Below are positions 1-5,171 of a stretch of DNA of 7,369 bases, piece after piece. The notes under the pieces are model-generated. The model saw only the letters and a list, made by a program, of their open reading frames with translations, made no database searches and was not told the origin of the DNA. Position numbers and translations under genes: made by a program. How positions within the stretch are numbered: the stretch's first letter is position 1; every line of letters starts with the position of its first letter. This stretch comes from Ruminococcus sp. UBA7477 (lineage in GTDB: Bacteria; Bacillota; Clostridia; Oscillospirales; Ruminococcaceae), in contig DLOT01000055.1 of the NCBI GenBank assembly GCA_002479715.1, positions 134-7,502 of the forward strand. The letters are read 5' to 3'.

Positions 1-72
1 TTTCTGTCAAGGGCGATTTTGTTTTTTCTTTGGCGGAATGTCAAAGGAGAATTTTGATTTGGAGGTAATGTT

Positions 73-1539
73 ATGAAAATCTCACCGGATCTGAGTGAAG
101 TCAAAAGAATCGCCGCAACCGGTAAGTATGATGTGCTGCCAGTGAGCTGCGAGATCTTATCGGACTTCACCACACCTATCGAAACGATGAAGATACTGAA
201 AAATGTGTCGACTCATTGCTATATGCTCGAATCTGCACAGGCAAACGAAACCTGGGGACGCTACACCTTCTTGGGCTTTGACCCTAAAATGGAGATTACC
301 TGTATAAACGGCGAAATGAAGATCGGAAATCTGAAGGTCAGGACGGATAACCCTTCCGACTATCTCCGTCAGATCCTTGTCGATTACAAAAGTCCGCGCT
401 TTGATTATCTTCCTTCCTTCACAGGCGGCCTTGTAGGCTACTTTTCCTACGATTATCTCGGCTACAGTGAGCCGACTGTAAAGTGCAATGTGGAGGACAC
501 GGAAGATTTCAAGGATGTTGACCTGATGCTTTTTGATAAGGTCATCGCCTTTGATCATTTAAGACAGAAGATCATACTCATCGTAAATATGCCGCTTAGC
601 GACGTAGAGGTCGGATATAACAAAGCGGTCATGGAGCTTGAACAGCTCGCACTGCTTCTCCGCCATGGTGAAAAGAAGAATGAACCGGGCGGAAAGCTGC
701 TTGGCGAGGTCACGCCGCTGTTTGATAAAGAACAGTTCTGCGGCATGGTCGAGAAAGCGAAGCATTATATACGCGAGGGCGATATCTTTCAGATCGTGCT
801 TTCAAATCGCTTGAGCGCTCCCTTTGAAGGCAGTCTTCTGAATACTTACCGCGTGCTTCGCACAATAAATCCTTCGCCGTATATGTTTTATTTTTCGGGA
901 ACGGATGTTGAGGTAGCGGGAGCGTCGCCGGAAACCTTGGTCAAGCTGGAAAACGGTGTGCTTCACACCTTCCCCCTTGCCGGGACCAGACCGAGAGGAA
1001 AGACAGACGAGGAAGACAAAGCATTGGAAGCCGAACTGCTTGCCGATGAAAAGGAGCTTGCCGAGCATAATATGCTGGTGGATCTGGGACGGAATGATCT
1101 CGGTAAGATAAGCAAATTCGGCACTGTTCAGGTTGAAAAGCTGCATTCGATCGAACGCTATTCCCACGTTATGCATATCGGTTCTACTGTGCGCGGCGAG
1201 ATCAGTGACGATCATGATGCGCTCGATGCCATCGAAGCAGTTCTTCCGGCGGGAACACTCTCTGGCGCGCCGAAGATCAGAGCCTGCCGGCTGATAGGAG
1301 AACTGGAAAACAACAAGCGCGGTATCTACGGCGGCGCTATCGGATATATCGACTTTACGGGAAATATGGATACCTGCATCGCCATTCGCATAGCCTATAA
1401 GAAAAACGGCAAGGTGTTTGTAAGATCGGGAGCCGGCATTGTGGCGGATTCATTGCCCGAAAAGGAATTTCAGGAATGCCTGAACAAAGCCAAAGCATCT
1501 CTTAAAGCGCTAGAGCTTGCACAGGAGGCGGAATTATGA
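73..1539 (+). CDS. trpE: Anthranilate synthase component I (TrpE)
   Basis: This is the large subunit of anthranilate synthase, which converts chorismate plus ammonia (supplied by TrpG) to anthranilate and pyruvate, the first committed step of tryptophan synthesis in the cytoplasm. The 488-residue length is normal for the family. The N-terminal domain carries MLES (51-54) and the NPSPYM motif (266-271), both part of the tryptophan feedback site in known TrpE proteins, so feedback inhibition is expected. The chorismate-binding domain has GDIFQIVLSNR (236-246), PLAGTRPRG (301-309), GRNDLG (339-344) and GTLSGAPK (394-401). Ala in PLAGT, where aminodeoxychorismate synthase PabB usually has Lys (PIKGT), supports TrpE over PabB. 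The start is set by GGAGG at 61-65, 7 nt upstream. The stop overlaps the trpG start as ATGA. No leader peptide with Trp codons or T-box is visible in the 72 bases upstream. Confidence 0.96.
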   Translation: MKISPDLSEVKRIAATGKYDVLPVSCEILSDFTTPIETMKILKNVSTHCYMLESAQANETWGRYTFLGFDPKMEITCINGEMKIGNLKVRTDNPSDYLRQILVDYKSPRFDYLPSFTGGLVGYFSYDYLGYSEPTVKCNVEDTEDFKDVDLMLFDKVIAFDHLRQKIILIVNMPLSDVEVGYNKAVMELEQLALLLRHGEKKNEPGGKLLGEVTPLFDKEQFCGMVEKAKHYIREGDIFQIVLSNRLSAPFEGSLLNTYRVLRTINPSPYMFYFSGTDVEVAGASPETLVKLENGVLHTFPLAGTRPRGKTDEEDKALEAELLADEKELAEHNMLVDLGRNDLGKISKFGTVQVEKLHSIERYSHVMHIGSTVRGEISDDHDALDAIEAVLPAGTLSGAPKIRACRLIGELENNKRGIYGGAIGYIDFTGNMDTCIAIRIAYKKNGKVFVRSGAGIVADSLPEKEFQECLNKAKASLKALELAQEAEL

Positions 1540-2114
1540 TCCTTTTGATAGACAACTACGACAGCTTTTCCTATAATCTCTATCAGCTCGTCGGCGAGAT
1601 CAACCCGGATATTAAGGTCATCAGAAACGATGAAATGACGGTAGAGGAAATTGAGAAACTGAACCCCGACTGCATCATTCTCTCGCCCGGCCCGGGCAGA
1701 CCCGAAGATGCCGGCGTTATTATTGATGTCGCGAGAACTCTCGGCAAAGATATTCCGATCTTAGGCGTATGTCTTGGCCATCAGGCGATATGTGCGGCGT
1801 TCGGCGCAACAGTTACCTATGCAAAGCAGCTGATGCACGGTAAGCAGTCGTATGTCAGATTTGATGCTTCTTGCCCGTTGTTTGGGGGCTGCCCCGAAGT
1901 CGCGCCTGTCGCACGCTATCATTCTCTTGCGGCAGACAGCGGCACCATACCGGAATGCCTGAAGGTTACTGCCCTCACAACAGACGGCGAGATAATGGCG
2001 GTACAGCACAAAGAGTATCCCATTTACGGTGTGCAGTTTCACCCTGAATCCATTATGACGCCGGACGGAAAGCAGATGCTCAGAAATTTTATAGAAACTG
2101 CCAGGGGCGTATAA
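1536..2114 (+). CDS. trpG: Anthranilate synthase component II, glutamine amidotransferase (TrpG/PabA)
   Basis: This is the class I glutamine amidotransferase subunit that hydrolyses glutamine and passes ammonia to TrpE. The 192 residues are typical. It opens with the family signature MILLIDNYDSFSYNL and has the oxyanion-loop region SPGPGRPEDAG (50-60). The nucleophile elbow is GVCLGHQAI with catalytic Cys79, and HPES provides His169 and Glu171, so the catalytic triad is complete. Its ATG overlaps the trpE stop (ATGA at 1536-1539), and its ribosome binding site AGGAGG (1523-1528) lies inside trpE, which implies translational coupling and equal subunit output. Such subunits often also serve PabB in folate synthesis. 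The coupling to trpE favours the tryptophan role, but dual use cannot be excluded. Confidence 0.95.
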   Translation: MILLIDNYDSFSYNLYQLVGEINPDIKVIRNDEMTVEEIEKLNPDCIILSPGPGRPEDAGVIIDVARTLGKDIPILGVCLGHQAICAAFGATVTYAKQLMHGKQSYVRFDASCPLFGGCPEVAPVARYHSLAADSGTIPECLKVTALTTDGEIMAVQHKEYPIYGVQFHPESIMTPDGKQMLRNFIETARGV

Positions 2115-2178
2115 TTATCCATCAGCGCTTGCGGACGTATGCAATGATGCCGATTATCGAAAGAGGGAAACGGAAGCT

Positions 2179-2499
2179 ATGAACACTTTTGAAAGAATAT
2201 ACGAGGTCGTTATGCAGATACCCCGCGGAAAGGTCGCGACCTACGGTCAGGTTGCGGCGCTGGCTGGAAATCCGCGCTGGTCGCAGGTGGTCGGATATGC
2301 GCTCCATGTGAACCCGGACAATTCAAAGATCCCCTGCCACAGGGTCGTCAACCGTTTCGGAGAAACCTCGTCCGCATTCGCATTCGGCGGAGCCGATACT
2401 CAGCGTCAGATGCTGGAAACGGAGGGCGTGGAGTTTACAGCCGAGGGCAGAGTGGATATGAAACTCTTTGCGTGGGATGGCTCTTGCAATTTTGAATAA
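2179..2499 (+). CDS. MGMT-family DNA alkyltransferase domain protein (single C-terminal domain)
   Basis: This 106-residue protein corresponds to the DNA-binding and active-site domain of O6-alkylguanine-DNA alkyltransferases. Members flip out O6-alkylguanine and either transfer the alkyl group to a Cys or, in alkyltransferase-like (ATL) proteins, only bind the lesion. The active-site motif is intact, IPCHRV at 52-57 with acceptor Cys53, whereas classical ATLs have Trp there. The helix-turn-helix part is GKVATYGQVAALAG (17-30). In NPRWSQVVG (31-39) the residue aligned with the base-flipping arginine finger of human MGMT (NPKAARAVG) is Gln36. The N-terminal domain of Ada/Ogt proteins is absent. 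It starts 64 nt after trpG with no terminator between, so co-transcription with trpEG is plausible. Its ribosome binding site is weak (GAGGG at 2163-2167, or GGAAG nearer the ATG). The family is clear, but repair activity versus lesion sensing is open. Confidence 0.88.
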   Translation: MNTFERIYEVVMQIPRGKVATYGQVAALAGNPRWSQVVGYALHVNPDNSKIPCHRVVNRFGETSSAFAFGGADTQRQMLETEGVEFTAEGRVDMKLFAWDGSCNFE

Positions 2500-2512
2500 A
2501 GTGTGATAGAAT
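2484..2512 (+). promoter_or_regulatory. Likely sigma-A promoter for the DtxR/MntR-type regulator
   Basis: TTGCAA (2484-2489), a 17-nt spacer and TAGAAT (2507-2512) form a good sigma-A-type promoter. It overlaps the last codons of the upstream alkyltransferase gene, so the regulator probably has its own transcript in addition to any read-through. Confidence 0.5.
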
Positions 2513-2539
2513 AACATAAACGAAAAGGGGGCGGAGCAA

Positions 2540-2914
2540 ATGGGATTGCAGGAATCGGGAGAAATGTATCTGGAGACGATACTTATACTGTCGCAGAAGA
2601 TCGGCTCGGTGAGGGCAATAGATGTCGGTGAATATATGGGATTTTCCAAGCCGAGCGTCAGCCGCGCCATGAGCATATTGAAAAGCGGCGGATTTGTTGA
2701 AACCGACAGCAGGGGATATCTTTTGCTGACGGACGCCGGCAGGGAGGTCGCAGAAAAGATCTATGAGCGGCACACGCTTCTGACCGAGCTTCTGACTCGT
2801 TTGGGAGTGAGCGAAAAGACCGCCGCCGAGGACGCCTGTAAAATGGAGCACGACATAAGCGATGAGACCTTTGCGGCGATAAAGAAACACGTCAGCAGTT
2901 ATGCAAAGAAATAA
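2540..2914 (+). CDS. DtxR/MntR-family metal-dependent transcriptional regulator
   Basis: This 124-residue cytoplasmic DNA-binding protein probably senses iron or manganese. The winged helix-turn-helix spans about 24-66, with recognition helix SKPSVSRAMSILKS (36-49) and a wing near ETDSRGYLLLT. The dimerisation/metal domain follows from about 68. Met9, Cys100, Glu103 and His104 match the metal-site residues Met10, Cys102, Glu105 and His106 of DtxR. B. subtilis MntR has Asp at the first of these positions and Glu at the second, so an iron-type site is more likely. His78 remains from the ancillary site, but positions aligned with DtxR Glu83 and His98 are Thr82 and Ala96. There is no C-terminal SH3-like domain, so it is MntR-sized. 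AAGGGGG at 2525-2531 sets the start. No metal transporter gene is adjacent, so the target is unknown. Confidence 0.88.
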   Translation: MGLQESGEMYLETILILSQKIGSVRAIDVGEYMGFSKPSVSRAMSILKSGGFVETDSRGYLLLTDAGREVAEKIYERHTLLTELLTRLGVSEKTAAEDACKMEHDISDETFAAIKKHVSSYAKK

Positions 2915-2919
2915 TTTTG

Positions 2920-2948
2920 GTGCAGGCATTTTGTCTGCACTTTTTGTT
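2920..2948 (+). terminator. Rho-independent terminator of the metal regulator
   Basis: GTGCAG (2920-2925) pairs with CTGCAC (2935-2940). The stem extends inward through a G-T wobble and C-G/A-T pairs to a TTT loop. It is followed by TTTTTGTTT and begins 5 nt after the regulator stop codon. Confidence 0.8.
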
Positions 2949-3020
2949 TGCGGTTTAAGGTGCGGCTGTTGGTAAAGCGATCTGTTTTATGAAAGGAATA
3001 TCTGAAAAATGTCCGATGAC

Positions 3021-3056
3021 AACAAAACGAGGGATCGTTTGATCCCTCGTTTTGTT
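3021..3056. terminator. Perfect 16-bp hairpin between convergent genes, likely bidirectional terminator
   Basis: AACAAAACGAGGGATC (3021-3036) and its exact complement (3041-3056) flank a GTTT loop. On either strand the 3' arm ends CGTTTTGTT, a U-rich tail built into the stem. It sits 14 nt past the stop of the minus-strand oxidoreductase and about 70 nt past the regulator's own terminator, so it mainly serves the oxidoreductase while also blocking read-through from the left. Confidence 0.8.
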
Positions 3057-3070
3057 TATGTATTACCGAT

Positions 3071-3652
3071 TCAGAAGCTCTTGCCGAGCTCCTTAGCCTG
3101 CTTGAGATATTCTGCCATAAGCTCCTCGCGCTTGTCGGAGGCAAGATTGTCAAACACGTTAAATTCATTGACATCGGAATTGGCGAATATCTTTGAATTT
3201 ATCATAGTTGCTTTAAGAGCGTTTATGTGAGAACGGCCCTGCTCGGCATTGCTGTCGTGCGCCATGGTAACAAGACAGCAGGCCTTCTTCAGCTTGTCCA
3301 TTTTAGCGCTGTCGCCGTATGCAAAGTCTTTTGTCATGACCCTCTGGAACCAACCGACCAGCATAGCAGGGGAGGCCGACCAGAACATTGGGAAGATGAA
3401 AACGACTGCGTCACTCGTCTGGATCTTGATCTGCTCTTTTGCGATATCTCCGCTGAGATGCCCCTCGGTGCTGTCTTGGCAGCTGTCAAAGATGTACTCG
3501 CTCTCGGAGAGGGTCGGCACAAACTTCATTCCGTATAGATCGGATATCTCATATTCGTGACCCGCTTCGGTCAGACCCTCGATAAATGCATCCTTGACCT
3601 TGCAGGTGAAGCTGCTTTCAGATGGGTGACAATAAACTATAAGTACGTTCAT
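3071..3652 (-). CDS. Flavodoxin-fold NAD(P)H oxidoreductase (NQO/MdaB/KefF-like)
   Basis: This 193-residue soluble flavoprotein of the Flavodoxin_2 type probably transfers two electrons from NAD(P)H through FMN or FAD to a quinone or another electrophile. The N-terminal MNVLIVYCHPSESSF matches the first strand and phosphate-binding loop of the family (CHP followed by Ser-rich residues). The core signature FPMFWSASPAMLVGWFQRV (87-105), followed by FAYG at 110-113, corresponds to the family pattern FPxxWxxxPAxLKGWxDRVFxxGFAYG. I chose the ATG at 3652 because AGGAGGA (3661-3667) precedes it by 8 nt; an upstream in-frame TTG would lie on top of that site. It stands alone, with its own promoter and terminator, convergent with the metal regulator. 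The physiological substrate cannot be read from the sequence. Confidence 0.87.
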   Translation of the reverse strand: MNVLIVYCHPSESSFTCKVKDAFIEGLTEAGHEYEISDLYGMKFVPTLSESEYIFDSCQDSTEGHLSGDIAKEQIKIQTSDAVVFIFPMFWSASPAMLVGWFQRVMTKDFAYGDSAKMDKLKKACCLVTMAHDSNAEQGRSHINALKATMINSKIFANSDVNEFNVFDNLASDKREELMAEYLKQAKELGKSF

Positions 3653-3660
3653 AGGGTGCG

Positions 3661-3667
3661 TCCTCCT
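3661..3667 (-). promoter_or_regulatory. Ribosome binding site fixing the oxidoreductase start
   Basis: AGGAGGA on the minus strand lies 8 nt before the ATG at 3652. It rules out the longer in-frame TTG start at 3670, which overlaps it. Confidence 0.85.
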
Positions 3668-3675
3668 CAAAATCA

Positions 3676-3694
3676 GTTATTATAACAAGTATAC
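3676..3694. promoter_or_regulatory. Possible operator over the oxidoreductase start point
   Basis: GTTATTATAAC (3676-3686) is palindromic around its central base at 3681, the predicted transcription start. GTATAC (3689-3694), a second perfect palindrome, lies in the -10 region. Such sites commonly bind MarR- or HxlR-type repressors upstream of flavin reductase genes. The repressor itself is not in the window. Confidence 0.35.
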
Positions 3695-3716
3695 AACTTT
3701 TTTTCGCTTTAGTCAA
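3688..3716 (-). promoter_or_regulatory. Sigma-A promoter of the oxidoreductase
   Basis: On the minus strand, TTGACT (3716-3711) and TATACT (3693-3688) are separated by exactly 17 nt. The predicted start near 3681 gives a leader of about 29 nt. A palindrome overlaps the start point (3676-3686), which suggests repressor control. Confidence 0.8.
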
Positions 3717-3783
3717 TAGAAAAAATCAATTTGCCCAAAACATTTTTGCGCTCCGGCATATCTTAAAAAAAGCTTAAGCGCCC

Positions 3784-3812
3784 TTGAAATCTGCGGGGAA
3801 ATGTATTATAAT
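3784..3812 (+). promoter_or_regulatory. Sigma-A promoter of the structured leader and DUF4358-type lipoprotein gene
   Basis: TTGAAA (3784-3789), a 17-nt spacer and a perfect TATAAT (3807-3812) predict a transcription start near A3819. The next gene starts at 3986, so the transcript has an untranslated leader of about 167 nt. Confidence 0.8.
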
Positions 3813-3833
3813 AGATGCAAAGTGTCTATTATA
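3807..3833. promoter_or_regulatory. Inverted repeat covering the -10 box and start point
   Basis: TATAATAGA (3807-3815) and its exact complement TCTATTATA (3825-3833) are separated by 9 nt and centred on 3820, the predicted start point. The left arm is the -10 box and would not be transcribed, so this is better read as a possible repressor site than as an RNA hairpin. Confidence 0.4.
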
Positions 3834-3985
3834 TCATATAAGCGTAAGCGTTATGATATAATTGTCCTATCCGTCGGAAGCAGACCAAAGGTCAGCGTAT
3901 CGACGAGGACATCAATTATAATAAACGCTATGCGTTTATTATATCGTAGAGTATATATATTATGCCGTGAAAGGGGGCAATTATT
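3819..3985 (+). ncRNA. Highly structured 5' leader RNA, family unrecognised
   Basis: Three stem-loops lie end to end. First, ATTATATCATA (3828-3838) pairs with 3852-3862 as a perfect 11-bp stem with a 13-nt loop holding the repeat AAGCGTAAGCG. Second, GTCCT/AGGAC (3864-3868 with 3906-3910) and CGTCG/CGACG (3872-3876 with 3901-3905) enclose an inner GACC-AAA-GGTC hairpin (3883-3893). Third, TATAATAAACGC (3917-3928) pairs perfectly with 3932-3943 around a TAT loop. ATAATT/AATTAT (3858-3863 with 3914-3919) could lengthen the central stem at the cost of both neighbours, so alternative folds exist. No U tract follows, so this is not an obvious terminator-type attenuator. It could be a cis-regulatory leader, a small RNA, or a palindromic repeat inserted after the promoter. 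I do not recognise a known riboswitch class. Confidence 0.5.
3971..3977 (+). promoter_or_regulatory. Ribosome binding site supporting a GTG start
   Basis: AAGGGGG lies 8 nt before the GTG at 3986. The nearest upstream in-frame ATG (3962) is closed two codons later by TGA at 3968-3970, so GTG is the best start. Confidence 0.75.
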
Positions 3986-4519
3986 GTGAAGAATATAAGG
4001 CGCGGGATCGTTTTGGCTCTGTGCTGCCTGACGGCGGCGTTTTCGTTCACCTCCTGCAGCGGAGGAGACAGCAGCTTGTCTTCGGAGAGCAGCTCTGTGG
4101 CAGCGGCGAATGTTTCATGTGAGGAGATCATGTCCTCGCTTTTGTCCGAGGCTGAAAATATGCCTGCCTGCTCCGAGCTTAAATTTACTGACAATACCTT
4201 TGCGGACAGCTATGAGAAATATCTGACGCTGCTGTCCCCCGACGACGTTGAGGATTTTTACTTTGTCTATTCCGACACCGCTACCGCCGACGAGATCATG
4301 GTGGTCAGGCTTAAAGACGGTGCAGACGTTTCAAAGCTGGAGAGCGCGCTTGAAAAAAGAACCGAGCGCCGCAGAAAGCAGTTTGATACCTATGACCCTG
4401 AGGAGGCAAAGCGCACCGGGCTTGCTAAGATCGAAAGCGTCGGCCCGTATGTTGTTTATGTGATATGCGACAATTCCGGGGAGGTCGTTGACCGCTTTGA
4501 GGAGATCACCGCAAAATAA
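3986..4519 (+). CDS. DUF4358-type lipoprotein
   Basis: This 177-residue protein is predicted to be lipid-anchored on the outer face of the membrane. It has a signal peptide with basic MKNIRR, a hydrophobic stretch (8-21) and a lipobox-like FTSC with acceptor Cys24. A low-complexity Ser/Gly linker follows (25-40), then a single domain from about 44 to 175. The conserved-looking part is LLSPDDVEDFYFVYSDTA (82-99), ADEIMVVRLKD (101-111), a charged helix with ERRRKQF near 127-133, and YVVYVICDN (155-163). This resembles the DUF4358 family of small clostridial lipoproteins, recalled from its pattern rather than searched. Function is unknown. It is the only gene behind the structured leader and is convergent with another lipoprotein gene. 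The GTG start may lower its expression. Confidence 0.85.
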   Translation: MKNIRRGIVLALCCLTAAFSFTSCSGGDSSLSSESSSVAAANVSCEEIMSSLLSEAENMPACSELKFTDNTFADSYEKYLTLLSPDDVEDFYFVYSDTATADEIMVVRLKDGADVSKLESALEKRTERRRKQFDTYDPEEAKRTGLAKIESVGPYVVYVICDNSGEVVDRFEEITAK

Positions 4520-4550
4520 AAAACGGCGGAGCTTTTTTAGCTGCCGCCGT
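4513..4550 (-). terminator. Rho-independent terminator of the minus-strand lipoprotein gene
   Basis: ACGGCGG (4523-4529) and AGCT (4530-4533) pair with AGCT (4539-4542) and CCGCCGT (4544-4550), with one bulged G and a T5 loop. Read on the minus strand, the hairpin is followed by TTTTTATTTT. That U tract covers the stop codon and last Lys codon of the convergent plus-strand gene. On the plus strand no T run follows, so termination there would be weaker. Confidence 0.8.
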
Positions 4551-4564
4551 GAATGTGTATGGAT

Positions 4565-5080
4565 CTATTCGCTGCTCTCGTCCGTGTCAACGACATCGTC
4601 TATGTCGATAATGCCGATGATAGCCAGATATTTTTCTTCGTTGCCCGGAACGGCAAATTCAAGAGCTGCATCAAGCGCGTTTTCGCTGCCGCTGCGAAGC
4701 TCTTCGGTGATGCCGCTTTCAAGCTGGCTGGGCAGGAAGCGGATGCTCGCGTCATCTCCGTAATATGCCCAGAAGTTCAGAAGATTCATTACCTCGCTGT
4801 GGCGCTCGTCGCTTGTCATATTGCTCCAGACTTCCTCGCTGGCGGAGTGAAGGGAATACAGCCTGAACATCGAAAAATCGCCGTCAAGGTGATAGCTTTC
4901 TCCCGAGTCTGTGGCGTCGTAGCCCTTTTCGAGTATTTCGGAGATGAAGCTGTCGTCCTTCCTCTGTTCCGTTTGGGACGATGACGAATCGTTGACAAAG
5001 CCGAATCTGACATTACAGGCCGAAAGGGTAATACACGCGACCGATATAGCGGCAAGGGACAGTATTCTTCCGGATTTCAT
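4565..5080 (-). CDS. Putative lipoprotein of unknown function
   Basis: This 171-residue secreted protein belongs to no family I recognise. The start at 5080 is chosen because AAGGAG (5091-5096) precedes it and a typical lipoprotein signal follows: MKSGR, a hydrophobic core, then lipobox LSAC with Cys22. A longer in-frame reading begins at 5212, but it would run through the gene's own promoter. After a Ser/Gln-rich linker (about 30-45), the mature part is acidic, with many Asp, Glu and Ser. A probable helical segment around SDERHSEVMNLLNFWAYYG leads to a second one, SGSENALDAALEFAVPG. A hydrophobic strand, KYLAIIGIIDIDDVV, lies near the acidic C-terminus. There is no catalytic signature, so a binding or structural envelope role is possible. 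It is divergent from the LTA-synthase-like gene and convergent with another lipoprotein gene. Confidence 0.8.
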   Translation of the reverse strand: MKSGRILSLAAISVACITLSACNVRFGFVNDSSSSQTEQRKDDSFISEILEKGYDATDSGESYHLDGDFSMFRLYSLHSASEEVWSNMTSDERHSEVMNLLNFWAYYGDDASIRFLPSQLESGITEELRSGSENALDAALEFAVPGNEEKYLAIIGIIDIDDVVDTDESSE

Positions 5081-5090
5081 AAAGCTCACT

Positions 5091-5096
5091 CTCCTT
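5091..5096 (-). promoter_or_regulatory. Ribosome binding site supporting the lipoprotein start at 5080
   Basis: AAGGAG on the minus strand lies 10 nt before the ATG at 5080. Together with the promoter at 5114-5142 it excludes the longer reading from 5212. Confidence 0.75.
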
Positions 5097-5113
5097 AATA
5101 AAACATTAAGACT

Positions 5114-5142
5114 ATTATATCGCGGATCAATAGCTTTGTCAA
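5114..5142 (-). promoter_or_regulatory. Perfect-consensus sigma-A promoter of the minus-strand lipoprotein
   Basis: On the minus strand, TTGACA (5142-5137) and TATAAT (5119-5114) are separated by exactly 17 nt, matching consensus at all twelve positions. The predicted start near 5107 gives a leader of about 26 nt. Strong basal expression is expected unless a repressor acts. Confidence 0.9.
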
Positions 5143-5159
5143 TATTATTTTGTATGTTA

Positions 5160-5171
5160 ATATTGCAATAT
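5160..5171. promoter_or_regulatory. Perfect 12-bp palindrome in the divergent intergenic region
   Basis: ATATTGCAATAT is self-complementary. It lies 18 bp upstream of the minus-strand -35 box and 45 bp before the LTA-synthase-like start codon, where a regulator could act on both divergent genes. No convincing consensus promoter is visible for the plus-strand gene; TTGTCA (5136-5141) with TAATAT 16 nt later is a weak candidate. Confidence 0.3.

Noticed and set aside
1..76. Possible C-terminal end of an upstream gene before trpE
   Set aside because: All three forward frames are open through at least position 54, closing at 57, 68 and 76. One reads 'MSKENFDLEVML' and overlaps the trpE ATG. The stretch is too short to tell a real gene end from chance.
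2540..2914. The whole trpEG, alkyltransferase and regulator block as one stress operon
   Set aside because: A good promoter lies just before the regulator and a terminator just after it, so shared function is not supported beyond adjacency.
2990..3040. 17-codon reading beginning ATGAAAGGAATA between the regulator and the hairpin at 3021
   Set aside because: It has no proper ribosome binding site, runs into the terminator stem and shows no protein-like features.
3741..3783. GCGCT...AGCGC pairing and a GCTTAAGC palindrome upstream of the lipoprotein promoter
   Set aside because: The arms are short, the loop is long, and no gene ends here that needs a terminator. It could be an operator, but the support is too thin to list.
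3819..3985. Terminator-type attenuator or known riboswitch in the leader
   Set aside because: No T run follows the last stem, and I could not match the folds to any riboswitch core I know.
5094..5110. CTTAAT-GTTTT-ATTAAG hairpin overlapping the lipoprotein ribosome binding site, a possible thermosensor
   Set aside because: The promoter places the transcript start near 5107, so the left arm would be only partly transcribed; six mostly A-T pairs would also be weak.
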